Positions 1 to 13,300 of a stretch of DNA of 64,000 nt are shown piece after piece. Source of the stretch: Caprimulgus europaeus (Eukaryota; Chordata; Aves; Caprimulgiformes; Caprimulgidae); NCBI GenBank assembly GCA_907165065.1, contig OU015528.1, positions 72,087,474 through 72,151,473 of the forward strand, in the 5' to 3' direction. The notes beneath the pieces are model-generated. The model saw only the letters and a program-made list of their open reading frames with translations, had not been told where the DNA came from and did no database searches. A program made the position numbers and the translations under genes. The number at the start of each line of letters is the position of its first letter. The first letter of the stretch is position 1.

Positions 1-3000
1 CAAAGAAAACTCCAAAGATTTATTGACTATAATTATTATCTTTCATGGACCTTGGATCCTACATTCTTTGTATAAGACTACATCCACATAAAAATGCCTT
101 GGAGTAATATTCAGGAATAAAAAGTGTTCTTATGTTCTTATGAGAAAGCCTTCATTTGCAGAAAAAGAGTAATTTCTGAGAGGAAAGAGAATACTCAAGG
201 TTATGTTGAAGGCAGAATTTAAATAACACAATTTGAGTTACAATCTGCAGTGCTGGAATAACATTTGTTTGTATATTATTCTATTAAGGACGACTCAAAA
301 ATAAAATATTTTTAAAAGATAAAGCTAAAATAAGCATTTATTATACTGTATTTAATATTAAATTCACAAAATTTTACAGACTGTCTTGAAAAGTACTCTT
401 CTGTTGATTTTACCTAGATAGTATTTCAAGTATATACAACCATAAGAAGAACCATACTGAAATTTACACAGTCAACAGAGAAGTTATACTGAAAATTTGT
501 CAAAGCTGAGTCAACTCTAAATTGTCTTTCAAAGTCACATTAAAAAAAAAAAAAACACTAAAAAAACAAACACAGAAAAATGTGGTGCTAGAACATGGTG
601 ACTTCAGCCTATAATTACATATTTGATTTTGCTAAACAACAAAACATTTTGAGAATGGTATTACATGTTAGTTTTTCTAGGCAGGTAAATCCATTACTTT
701 ATCATTGGGATGATGATTCTGAATAAATGTGAGCTGGCAGTAAGAATAAAACTATTTTGCAATAATCACTTGGCATAAATAAATAAAATAAATTTAAAAG
801 TATAACTATTATTTCAGGTCTAAAATCAGGGGACTAAGGTCAGGATTCATCAGACCAAATTCAGCAACCCACAGCATAAACATCTCCCCATGAGTTTAAG
901 CTCTCTTTACAGTCAGTGGAGGTCATAAATCTGCTCTAGAACTTGATTAATCTCATCTCCTGAAGTAGCTGTCTAAAATAGGCTAGGTGAACCATGCCCT
1001 AGACATTTGTTTTTCTTAACCAATTCTAAAGGGCTTCTAGGCAACTAGATCAGAAGTAGCCAGATGATATGACACTATTGGCTGTGTCTCTTTCAGCAAG
1101 TGTACCCAGTAAAATAGTTGAAGAGTAAAAAAAAATAAACTCTCCACTCTGCTCTTGACATATGTTTGGAAACATTACTGGAAACAACAGAGTAATATGA
1201 ATTTATTTTTTCAACCCTATCATAATACTCTCTATAAATAACATAATTAAAGAATGGAATTGCTAAATATGTAACCCCAGTGTATACCTACAGTTCTGAG
1301 ATGTGACATGCCCACTACAGCAGCAGTATGACTTACAGGTTGACTATTACAAGTTTAAATCCTTTTCAAAAGAGTATAATGGTAAGCATATTGCTTTGTT
1401 TTCTAGTATTCACTGCCTAATGATTTTGGGTGAAATGTTGTTAAAGAATTGAAAGGACATTTCAAAAAAGCTGGAGTCAAATCTCTCCTTGGCATTCACA
1501 GAATCACAGGATGTTAGGGATTGGAAGGCACCTCGAAAGATCATTTCCTACATTATAGATCAGTACTCTGAAAACCAGCATAAAATTGCTGAAATATTTC
1601 TTGATTAAAATCTTAGAAGCAGCTTACCTGATTACATAGAAGTAAATTGTAAAAGTAGCTTGTTGTAAAATCATATTAGAAAAACATAAAAACATTTAAT
1701 CAAGTGTACTGTGACAAGGATTCATCAGAGCTAAACCATTTGCCGTGATAAAATGTGTAATATATCAGTGGCTAAAAAAGATTGTGCTTGTAAATTTATT
1801 CCTGATCCTGTGGAGATGATATCAAATCAAGACAGTCATATGTATGAAACATAAGAAGGTTCCAGCTTTATACACTAACAAGGGAAGAAACAAACAAACA
1901 AACACCAGAAGCTGGAAATACTAAAAGTTGAAAATTATGACTTAACTCTAATAAACTAGCTTGAGTGGTTCTCCTTTTATTAATGTTATTGGTTAATTAC
2001 ATCGGTGGTTAAATGAAATAATATTCAGTTTATTATTATTAATTTTTTTTCATTTTTACTCCTTAGAAATTAATGTATATTTTTCTCTCCAATCAAGATC
2101 AAAACTATTTTATTAGTTAGCAGTTAGATACAGTAACCAGCATTTCCCTGAGGAACATTAATTATTTTGCTTCTTAGACAGTTGTTGCAAAAAGCAGAAT
2201 CAGAAAATACTACAGTATTATAGCAATAATTATCAGTACAATTACAATGTACTTCAGTCTACAGCACTTTATGGAGTTAGGTGCTTATAAACCACATTTT
2301 ACTGGGACACAAACTAACTTAGAGAAAATCTTCATTATTAGTCAACTTCAGACCAGAAGACAACTTTCAGATCTTTCAACTCTTCACTCTGCACTTCTAA
2401 TAATAAAAGTCAGATTCAAGAAGAGAAAAGGTAAAATTCAGCAGGTAGATGCAAAGAAAGAATACTAGATTTGTTTCCTGAGATCTGTTAACTGGAGGAT
2501 AGTCAGAGGAAGATTGCTGGTGTTAATGGGGTTCTACCTTCTATGTTGCTTTCTGTTAATAAACTTGATATATTTCCATTTCCTCCTGTCCTCTTTAGCA
2601 CATTGTACAGTCAGTGGGAAATGTGGAGACCTTAGGGAAACCTGGAGTTTTGCATTAATAATCCATTTCTTTGAGAATGAAGTGAAAAATGAAAAAATAA
2701 GCAAAGCAATCCAATCTCTATTTCAGCACACATTCACACTGATGCAATAAATCCTGCACACAAACTCTTTACAGTGCCCCTTAGAACAGGATCTCTGGAT
2801 CACTGGAGAATACCCCACCAAAGTCCTTACAGGTGTTATCTGTTAGGACACCTCAAGATATTTGAGCAAAATTTCTAGGTATTTTCAGCTTAAAAGGAAA
2901 AGAAAAAAGAAGATACTTGAATTTATATTGTGCTCCTAAACCAAGAGCTAACAATCTTTGTATTGTTTACATATTTGTGGATTAGAATAATTGACAATTT

Positions 3001-6000
3001 TTTGACAAAGAAGAAACTGTTTCAGAAAAGCACTACAAAGGCCGCATTTAATCTCAAGTCCTAGCCTTGTATCAGTACTTGTACTTTAAAAAGCAGTTTG
3101 AAAGGAACATGGTATAGCAAGAAACTAGAAATGGCTCAAAAAAACAATACTTCAAAAGCTCATGTCAGATTTCACATTTGTGTTTTCAAGAAATAAGGTA
3201 TCTGGAGTGCAGCTTTATGAGGCACTTTGTAGATATTGGAGCACAGTGAATTTGATGCTTATGAAAGCAGAAGACTTGATGATATCAAAGCCACAGAACA
3301 AGGACCCAGAATAATTTTCCTCAGTGTTTTTGTCTTTCCACTCCCTGTTAGTGATTGAAGGAAAACTCCTGTGCCCTTCTGTTGGCATTTTTGTTTGCAT
3401 TTAAATTTTGATACATCCAAGACTGTATTTTACTCTCTTTTTGCATTCATTGTTATGAGCAATATTGATTCATAAGAATGGCTACTGAACAGACATCTTC
3501 AGAATGTAACAGATTCATTTAATCAAGGAAAATAAACTCATTTTGTGATGACATTAATTTCAGATTGAAACGATTAGTCGTCCTTCTAGCTGGCTTTAGG
3601 TACTATGCTCACAGCACCAATCTCTCTTTAGTGCTTTCATTCAAGGAAGCAGTGGTATAATAATAACAAAAAAACCAAAACAAGAGCTTAAGGAGCAAAT
3701 TCATGTTTGCAAATGTATAAAGTAGTATTTAGTACTAAGAGATCAACAATAAGGCAAAATTTGATGGTTTGTGGGTAAATAAATATAAATGATACAATAT
3801 TAATGAAGTGTACTGATACTAAGAGAAAATAAGGCTAATACCTCTCTTTCAAATACTCCCGTCACCTATATTTGTGGAAGTCCTATTCATTAAATGGTTA
3901 ACAAAGTCTGACTACATAAATTTAGGTGAAGAAAAATTAAATAGAATACTTGTCCCCAAGGAAATCAACTGAAGTATGCAATAGACTTCAGGGAAGACAG
4001 AGTTTAATTTAAAAGCTACTAGACATATTTTTTTGAAGCAATATGTAGAATTTTAACTTTATATTTCATGCAAGCACCATTCTTCAAGTTTTCCCTTGTG
4101 AATGCTTGTGTTTTTCCTGAAGGAAAGTGTTAATGCCAGGTCTCTCTGGTGAGACCTGTCCCTCATGCAGTTTCCTCCACAAAGATTGGAGTAAATCGGG
4201 TATTAAAATAATTCAGCTTTGCCCAACAGGAATGTTTCCTCCAGTTAAGAAGCAATTACCTGCTGAGGCACTTGAGGCTATCTGGAATTCTAACAGATTT
4301 AGGAGCTGAATCATACCTTACAAGTTTCCTACCAGTGTTTTTCTATTTTCTTCAGTTTGTGGACTCCTAAGTATTTTTTTTTTACTGAAATAACAGACCT
4401 TACATTAAACAAGGGTAAGTCATTCAAAGGATTGAAAACCAGGCTACTTGCTGAACACCAGAGTTTAGGCAACTAGCCATGAGTAAAATCTGTAGAACTA
4501 GCTGAGAAGCAGAATTTCCACATGCTGGAGGGGTTGGGGTTTTGTTTGTTTGTTTATTTGCTTTATTTTAAATATAGTTTCAGTTAAAAAACCCTGTTTT
4601 TCCCTCTCAGAGACAAAGGAATTAAAAAAAATTGCTACATCCTACATTAAGAGTATGCTTGTCTGTTAGAGCTTCCAGCATTTTGTCACAAGAGCAGAAC
4701 TGTTGAGAATTCACGAGTTCCATGAAACACAAAATGGAATTCACTGTACTTTACTTAGTAAGTAACATGAAGCCTAAAATAGCTCATAGGAAACTCTGGG
4801 AAGGGTGTAGCTGAGTCTGAGCACCTTTGTGGTGGTGTGGCAACTAACAGACAATTACAGGAAGGTTCGTATGTTAGATCAGAATCACAGGTACAGCTAC
4901 TCTCTGGCTCCCAGGAGCAAATATCACCACTTTTCAAAAAATGGAGCAGGAATTTTTATTTAAAGTTTAAAGGGTTTAAAGCATAAAATATAGAAACTAA
5001 TGTAATTAATCCATTAGCTCAGAATTTTAAGGACTCAAGAACTTTTTTTTTTCAATAACTTTTTGTGTTATTGACTAGAACTTTCTCAGTTCTCTACTCA
5101 TGACCTAAGAGGATGCATGAAAAAGCAGATGTCTTCTTTCCCTGAACAAAGAGGTGTTAGATTTTTGGTACAGAAACCCAACCGCACCACACAGGTTGAC
5201 AATCCTTCCTTAGAGCAGGATGCGTTCCTGAAGATGAGAGGTACTGAGGGGAGAGGGAACCTGTTTTTCTCCCTTTAACTCTGGAGCTTGTGAATTAAGA
5301 GATGAATGGCAAACATTATCCATATGATCATCATTTGAATAGAAGTGGTTTTGTCTAGAAATTGATTCAATCAGCACATTAAGTGAACTTTGAGGACATC
5401 TAATGTGTTGATCCACTTAGTAGACAGATAAGCACCCAGATTAAAGATCGTGAATGAGATTAAATAAGTGTCGAGCTATTCAGGCTTACAAAAATGTCAC
5501 AACTTTTAACCACACACAGAAGGAAAAGTGTGGATGTTTTTATAAATTTAATAGAGAAAAGTAGGTTAAATTCACAGGATTTAACCTGTAAATATTGAAG
5601 AATTTCCTCTTGGGTGGCTGGAGAGTTTAGCATTTCAAGTCCTTACAAGGGTCTATATATCTGGCATGACATCTGACTGTGTGATCTTGTGAAATGTTCA
5701 CTCTCTCTGGTCTCAGTCATATAATTTAAACAGTTGTACAATTGTTTCCATGGCAATAATAAATTCTGAAAACAGACCTTTATCTTGAAGAGTAAAATGA
5801 ATGCCTAGGGCTTCCAAGAGTCAGACTTGGAAGGCAAGAGAACATCGAGCTAGAGTAAATATGACAGAGAAATGCAATTGCTTTATTACAACATAAGTCC
5901 TGCAAAATAAAGACAGATGGATAAATGATCTAACCCACTCAGACATCCCACCCTATTTCCCATCCTGAGTATGAGTAAAAGGGCAAGTGCTATCGAATCG

Positions 6001-6572
6001 CTTCCTCATTCCTCATCATATTGTATTTATCAAGTGTATTTTAAATGTAGATGTGGGTGTTCTCTACGTATGTTAGAGACAAGAAAACTGACTGAGTAAT
6101 AGGCCAACCTAGCAGAAATATGCTAGCTATGAGCATCGCCGTTTAAAAATATATTTATGACAGCTGAAATTCAACATCATATAAACAAATACAGCTATGT
6201 TCTACAGCCATATCTCAGCTTGGTTCTGAGGTTGGATTTTGAGATATGGTATATGTTATAGAAAATATCGTTACTGGCAAGAGAGATATACTGCAAATAT
6301 AGAACTAAAACATTTGAGCTGAATTAATGTTTTAACAGTTTAATCATCCAAGTTATCTAATTGAAAGAACAATGCATATTAATAACTGTTAAAATCGTTA
6401 CACAAAACACCTTTCCCTGTAATCTTCCCTTTTCTCTGTCATTATGATCATCCTTCCAATGTTCCTCTTGTCCTAAGGTTGACAGTTGCAGTCTTCTTTA
6501 AGCAGGAGTCAGGCTGATGGTTATGATGAGTTGCCAGTCTTTGTTTGTTAGTTATGAGGACTTGAAATATTC
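1..6572. other. Intergenic, AT-rich, no gene seen
   Basis: Apart from the CR1 tip at 1496 and a T/G-rich run at 4527-4563, this is unique-looking AT-rich sequence. Open frames here are short (86 codons or less) without domains or splice-supported extension. Confidence 0.7.
1496..1556 (-). mobile_element. CR1 3-prime end remnant
   Basis: Reads AGAATCACAGGATGTTAGGG ATTGGAAGGCACCTCGAAAG then ATCATTT, the reverse complement of the CR1-type 3-prime terminus. Only about 60 bp survive. Confidence 0.75.
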
Positions 6573-6646
6573 AGAATAGAATAGAATAGAATAGAATAGA
6601 ATAGAATAGAATAGAATAGAATAGAATAGAATAGAATAGAATAGAA
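6573..6646. repeat. (AATAG)n microsatellite, about 15 units
   Basis: Perfect pentanucleotide array of about 74 bp. It abuts the 3-prime end of a minus-strand CR1 and reads ATTCT/CTATT on that strand, so it probably grew from the element's own terminal repeat. Confidence 0.97.
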
Positions 6647-6960
6647 CTATTTTAATTGGAAAGGACGTATAACGACCACTTCAGGGCTGACCAAAAGTTA
6701 AGTTATTGTCCAATTGGCTTTTGAACACTAACAGTCTTGGGGCATAGACCACCTCTCTAGGAAGCTTGTTCCACTGTTTGACTACCCTCTTGGTAAAGAA
6801 ATGCTTCCAAATGTCAAGTCTGATCCTCACCTCCCTTCCCTTTATACACAGTGGGTGGGAGTTTCTTCCTCTTCTCTCTTGGGGTCCACTTGGAGTTATA
6901 TTTACATGTTTTATTTTTTTAGTTTCCTCCTTATCACTTGTTCCCTGCTGAAATCTGAAA
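6647..6960 (-). mobile_element. CR1 LINE 3-prime fragment
   Basis: Minus-strand CR1 3-prime region: TTTAATTGGAAAGGACGTAT, then TTCAGGGCTGACCAAAAGTT, GGGGCATAGACCACCTCTCT, AGGAAGCTTGTTCCACTGTT and GGTAAAGAAATGCTTCCAAA in the expected order. Similarity fades after about 6850; the far end is approximate. Its 3-prime tip runs straight into the AATAG microsatellite. Confidence 0.9.
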
Positions 6961-9454
6961 GTTGCCTCCCCTAGCCTCAGCTGATATCAAGGGCTGTTTC
7001 TTGCAAGGCAGTGCCTCCCCCAGGACCTTTACCATTCTTGTTATTCACAAAGCTTCAGTTCATACAAATACGAAGCAATAGTCACTTTGCTACCAGTTGA
7101 GTGTTAAAATCAGCTGAAACCATGCCAAGACAAACCCAGACATGTTTTGATGCCCTGCAATGTCAGGTCAGTCCAAGCCTCTTACTGGTTGTGGCAAAAA
7201 AACCATATTTCCTGGACTGCAGAGCATTCTTGTTTACTGGTTTGTATGTGTATACTTCTGACAGTTGTTATGATCAGGATTTTATTTATTCATAAAGATA
7301 AAATATCTGATTAGGAGTTTCACATGGCATGCAGTCTCCAAGTTGAGAAAATAGTCCCTCTTGCTTACTAGGCGCATCCATGATAGACTGAGTCACTACT
7401 TTAACTCCAGCCCACAGCTGGAGGACACTGTGTATAATAAACTGGACACTCAAAAAAAAAAAAAGTGAGTACAGTGTCAATAAAGAATATGCAAGATTGA
7501 AATTCAAAAGTAAATATGATGGAACGCACATAATTGCTGTCTGCAAACTGAAATGCTTTTTAGCTTTTAAAATCTAGCTCTTTGTGAACAGTTTCTAATC
7601 AAGAGCAAGGAAGCAGATGTACTTGTTGTTAAGTGAACAAAAATGTAAGTTCCATTCACCTTAGGACTTAATCAAGTTCTCCTACCAAATAGGAGAGCCT
7701 AAGGATAGCTCAGGTTTTTCTGCAGCTGACTCATATGATAGAGTAAGTTGGTATCAACAGGGCTATATGTATAGCATTAGATCCTATTCATTGGGCAAGA
7801 AGATGGATATGTTCATATATATTGATTTCCTAATCAGTATAGTTATAGTGAATAATGGATAAGATATCAAAACTGGAAACAAATGAGCTGTGTGTATGCT
7901 ATTTCTACAAATGTCTACTTCCACTGTATGCATAGTAAGGAAGTTATTAAGAAGTGAACATTTGTACTATTCAGTGAGCTCTCTCTTACCTTCTTAAATT
8001 AAAAAAAAAACCAACATATTTTTATTCCATTTAGATGTTAAGATCATGCCTCTCAATACTTTAAAGGCAAAGCCAAGTTTTTCAACCAATCTGGCAGGGC
8101 TCTGGGAGAGTCAGCAGCTCCCTGGGCTCAGGGTCAGCAGTGTTGGGGTCTTGCCAGGGTGGCAGGGCAGGGCCTGGCAGCCAGGATCCATGCCCCCAGT
8201 CAAGGCATGCTGTTAGGGCCTTGACACTCTCTCCTGCATTAGTAATCCTTCTTTATAATCTCCACACAAGTATTTTCCTCACAGGTTGTAGGGGCGATAG
8301 GGACGGAGAAGAAAGAAGACAGTAAAACTCCCAACTGTTTGAAACATCTGTTAGCATCTCCCTGGCAGTGCTTCACAGCAGAGGTGAATTCCCTTAACAG
8401 AGCTTTACAGAGACAACATTTGGCCACTGATGTTTGCAGCTCAAGTAAACACACTCCAAGGCTGGAGAGCTCTGAACAGCTTCTTTTGCTTACATTAGTA
8501 AACTACTCAAATGAACTCAAAACAACTAATCTGTCCATATGCATTGGAATTAGCATTTGCAGGACTCTGGCCAGAGAATGGCAATAATATAAGTGGAATT
8601 GTTATGAGTAGCTGCTCATAAATAATATGTTTCCATTTTCAAGCTGTGTCAGTTGGACACAGACCACAAAGCACATCTTTCTTTTGCCCATTTAGCTGCC
8701 AAATGGGGTGTGACTATTTGCAGATGTAGAATACACTTTTCACAGATGCACTAACACACAGAAGTAGGATAATTGTACAAACTTACTTGCTAGCAAAATC
8801 AGAATGTAAATACAGTGAGAAGGAGAATCATTTTGAAGGAATCATTTAAAAGTAGCATTGAAAGATTATTTGCACTTGTCATTGTACTTTGCCTCTCCCC
8901 TTCTAGGAATGCATTAGTAAGCTCTTTTTTGTTTTGTTCGTGCTCAAGTCCTGGACCCTCAGTATCTAATAAAATTAACAAGGCAATTATCTGTCAAGAA
9001 AAGGTAACTTAATAGCTTATTCATTAAGAGTACACTAATAAATAGTCACAGCTTGGACTCATTTCAGCACAAACTCGAACTGTATTTGTTTTAAAGAGAA
9101 TCAAAAAACCCAACAAGCAAATGCCTTGAAGAAATTCAAACCACATGTGTTAGTCCTAAACCCCACCACAAAATTCAAAGAGAACTTCGAAGATAATTTT
9201 TTGAAATTGAACTTCAAATGTGTAGCAGGGTAAAGTGATCAAATTTGCTATGAGCACATTTAGAAGATGGAAAGGAAAATATGAAATTGTAACAGGTTTA
9301 GTCAAAAGCTGTGGAAAAAAGTGGCATTCAGCAATTAAGATAAAAAATGTCAGATTAAGGTGTCCAAAAGCTGCAATAGGACTTTACTGCAAAGTGAGTT
9401 TTCGTTTTTAATGTCTTCCACTATACTGGCAGTCAGTTCTACAGTTCTAGTGTA
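6961..9454. other. Intergenic, one GC-richer patch
   Basis: Unique-looking sequence. The patch at about 8085-8245 is clearly GC-richer (AGGGCAGGGCCTGGCAGCC and similar) but has no recognisable gene, tRNA fold or repeat. Confidence 0.6.
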
Positions 9455-9645
9455 AACATTACACTGCGTGCTGGCCCAGAGAGGCTGTTGAGTCTTAATC
9501 CTTGGAGATGGAGAAAGCATTCCCCAACTGTATATGGCTCTGAACAACCTGCTCTAGCTGAACCTTCTCTGTACAGGGCACTTGCACCAGGTGATCTCTG
9601 GAGGTCCCTGGCAAACTCAAGCTATTCTAGGACAGGAAATATGTC
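9455..9645 (+). mobile_element. CR1 3-prime fragment, degraded
   Basis: Plus-strand pieces of the CR1 3-prime end in order: GGCCCAGAGAGGCTGTTGAG, TCCTTGGAGATGGAGAAAGC, CAACCTGCTCTAGCTGAACC and AGGTGATCTCTGGAGGTCCC. The terminal repeat is not recognisable. Borders approximate. Confidence 0.75.
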
Positions 9646-10084
9646 AAAACAAGTAATACTGAAAACTTTAGTGTTTCTTATGAATCCAAGTGAACCCTTA
9701 GGGAGCACAGAAGTATAGTCTTAATGCATAGATTAAGCCAGTAAGGGAGACAATGCAGAAACTGAGTCTTAAACAGCAGGGAATTGCAACCATTAATTTA
9801 TTTTACAGTTATCTTCACATTTTTTATTTATTCCTCTTTTTTTTTTCCTGGTTAACAGATATAAATCTTTAACATTTCTTTAAAATACACAGTGTATTCC
9901 AGACAGGAGTGACTAATTATTAATTATGCTAGGATCCTTGAGCTTGGAAAATCTGTGAATGAGGGGTATATAGGAGACAACCATAGAGTTATGAGTGGAA
10001 TGGCAAAGACAGGTAGGTATTTGCTGTCTCTTCCAGAACAAAAACCAAAAACCATCATTTGCAGTTAGTGGCAGACAGGCTTAA

Positions 10085-10330
10085 AATAAGCACAAGGAGG
10101 TGATTTTTAACAAAACAAGTAGTGTATTTGTAGAACTCACTACCAAAGAATGTAGTGAGTGTTGAAAATTCACATGGATTTAAATTGAGACTGGACAAGC
10201 TCATCCACTAAGGATTACAGAGAAACCACATATGTCTTGGGCAATCTAAGAACTGAAAATAGATGGAGCTTCCAAGACTGTTAAAGGGAAGAAATCATGT
10301 ATACTTCCTTTCGTCTTACACTCTTATCTG
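10085..10330 (+). mobile_element. Ancient CR1-like 3-prime relic
   Basis: The stretch GTAGAACTCACTACCAAAGA, followed by GTGTTGAAAATTCACATGGA and TTTAAATTGAGACTGGACAA GCTCATCCA, resembles the 3-prime region of old amniote CR1-like elements (TGGAACTCATTGCCACAAGA ... TTCAAAAAGGGATTAGACAA). Heavily diverged, so identity rests on order of pieces rather than on long matches. Confidence 0.55.
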
Positions 10331-13300
10331 ATAATCTGCTTGTAACCACCAGAGGAAGTAAGGTACAAGAGCAGCCACTGTTATGAAAAATCTATTAAAA
10401 ATACTCTAAAAATTTTATTAGCTTAAAATAAAGGTATTGAACATAACAAATCTGAGCACAAGGGAGTACATTTTTATATAACACAAACTAAGAGACAAAA
10501 TTCAGATGTGTATGCACTCAGGTCCACAGTAGGCTTTTGCATCAGTATTCATGAGCTAGCACAGTGCACCTGACCAAAGTTTCCCTATATATTTGTTTCA
10601 GGATACAAAACAGTTTCCTAGATACTGACCTCCAGCTTTAAACAATTGTGAAGGAGTTGAATTTAATATAAACTGTATTTTGCCCATCCCCTTACTGTAC
10701 AGAGTTTATGTCTCTTAATTCTTACCGCTACTTTTCTTTAAATTTCCTTAGGCTTAGTGCAATAAAATTTACCCTTTTACCTCCATCATCTTCTAACTGC
10801 ACTCACTGAAATTTAGGAAGCTCAGCTGGTTGCAGTGATTCCCCATCTTCATCAAATACCATCCCCCAAAGTGTAGTTTGTAATTAAAAATAATCCAAAG
10901 AAAATAATTAAATCATCCCTGTAGTTGTTTGTCAATCTATGTTTTTCAAACTAATTATCTCTAGGGCTAATACTTACTTATAACTACTGAATACCAACAA
11001 GTATATTCTCTATTTTGGGAAAATAATAAAAAAAAATAATGAGAGAGAAGTGCTACAAAATATACACAATAAGTCTTGGTACCTTAGCTTACAGTATTAA
11101 AGCTGCAAGAGCCCAGGGAAGTTAATTCAGGCTGAAAATGCTGTCCTTATGTCACCTGGCATTTTTCTTTCCAGTGACTTAAGAACAGATGGCCAGCCTC
11201 AATCCAAAACTTCTTTATTTCATGAGTTTGATTCAGCCCCACAGTACAATTTTTAAGTCATTTTTCCTGATTAATTTTAAACATTCTGCAATGGAAGAAT
11301 GAGTTTTGATCTGCTTTCGGGACATTTACATCTTTTGTATGGTCGCTCTTACACAAAATGTAAATTGATGTTATGCAAGATAGGCTATGGTAATTATGAT
11401 TATTGTAATTGATTACAAAATGTGAAAAGAGGAAAGCAGGAGTGGGAATTAGAAACTAGAGCAAGATGGAGAATCCCAGCTTCTAACATTATAGGATACA
11501 GAATGTGCACTTGGCTTGCAAAAACCTCCAGATGCTTGTCAATGAAAAGTGAAAACAGGAAACAGAAAATCTGGGAGATCTTAAAGACAGATGCAAAGGG
11601 AGTGATTTTTGAAGACTGAAAGGATCAGAACCAAGTCATTCTGAAAATTTTGGCGAGCACATTGAAAGTTCCTGCACAGAGCATGCCGAGAAGATATATA
11701 ACCCATAAAAAAAAGTAAGAAAATTTTCAGGACCTTTAAGGAAAACTAATTGTACTCAAGTCTGGAAATCCAACAAAAATGCAAGGAATAGGCTCTCTTT
11801 CCTCAAAACACCTTTCATACAGACATATTTCAAGATTAGAGAAGATAATTAAACCATGCTGCCTTGCACCCCTTAATATAGTAAATCATACACTTTCAAC
11901 TAGATTTGCTCCTACCACAGGCTTTAAAGTGGTATCCTTTAAAAGCAGTCTTCAAGTATTTTATACTTGAAACAAACATGTAGTGTTTATGAATATTTTA
12001 TGCATCAGGGAAGAGGGAGGAAGCTATTCTCACCCTTTTATTTAAGAAGCAACTTTGGAGTTTAAATTGGAAGCTTTGTCATCTTACAATCTCTATGTAA
12101 CCTCTGGAGAGAAAAGACTTCACCACTGACTATGCAGGAGCTGAGAGAAATAAAGTGTCTAGTTTAGCTGCTAGTCCAGAGGTGAATGAAGGCCTCCCCA
12201 CTGACAGCTTTTATGTAATTAACTTAATCATTAACAATTTGATAACAATTAGATTATCTGCCAATGGGCACACTTTGCAAAGTGTATTTTAGCTTTTGCA
12301 ATTTTCCTAGTGTGGATTAACTGTGAAAATGGAAATAGCAGAAAACCTAGAATGGCTATTTATTTGTTTATTTAGACAAGTTTGTCTCATGGAGTTAGAT
12401 TCTTGATCAGGTAATGGATCTGCAGAGAGTAGAAGAGTTGCGTGCACAGCTCAAGTCATAAATGTTGTGAAAGCAATGAAAATCCTTCAGAGTTAGATTG
12501 AATAGTGCAATTCAGAAAATGCAGCAGATGTAAATCACATTCATTGCCAATCCAAATGTTTTCTTGGTTAGCTAGACTTACTCACAGGGAATTTTATTCC
12601 TTTAACAAAAATTGTTGCTTAACTGAACTTCCAATATGAGAATAGGAAGGGGTAAACTACAATATGTAAATGAAAAGTTCCACACCAGGATTTCTCAGCA
12701 AGAGTGTTAAGGCACAGATTTTCTAAAGAACTCGGTTAATTTATATCTGGTACATAGGATTTGCTTGATCTGCACTTCACTGATATTCTTTGGGTGGAGT
12801 CAATCATTTAGAACATTGCTAGAGGCCCATCATGAACCAATTTCTATCACTGCTGACACTGCAGCCTCTCAAACAATTCAAAACATAAAGAACAGCTGCC
12901 ATCATGAGTTCATTGAGTGACCTACAATTAAGTCAACTTTCCCATACATAGTGTTAATTTTTACTATTACTATATGTCTAATTGCATTTCAAAAATATTA
13001 CATCATCAGAATAATAAAAATATAAAAGTTTTTTAAAACACATTATGAAGTAGATATCTCAGGTAAGAGAACACAATGTCAAACTAACATTGCATATTTA
13101 GGAAATTGTCCAAGTACAATGACAGCTGTGTCAATTAGAAGACAGAAGCTAATGAACCTTGACATTCAGTTGCTTTTGCAGTCTTACATTACATTTTTTC
13201 CATGCCACATAGGGAGTTTGCCAGGCAACTTTTCATCTGACCCAGGCTATCACCTGATACAGAAGTCCCCAACAAAGGTACACTGAGTTCTGATTCACTA

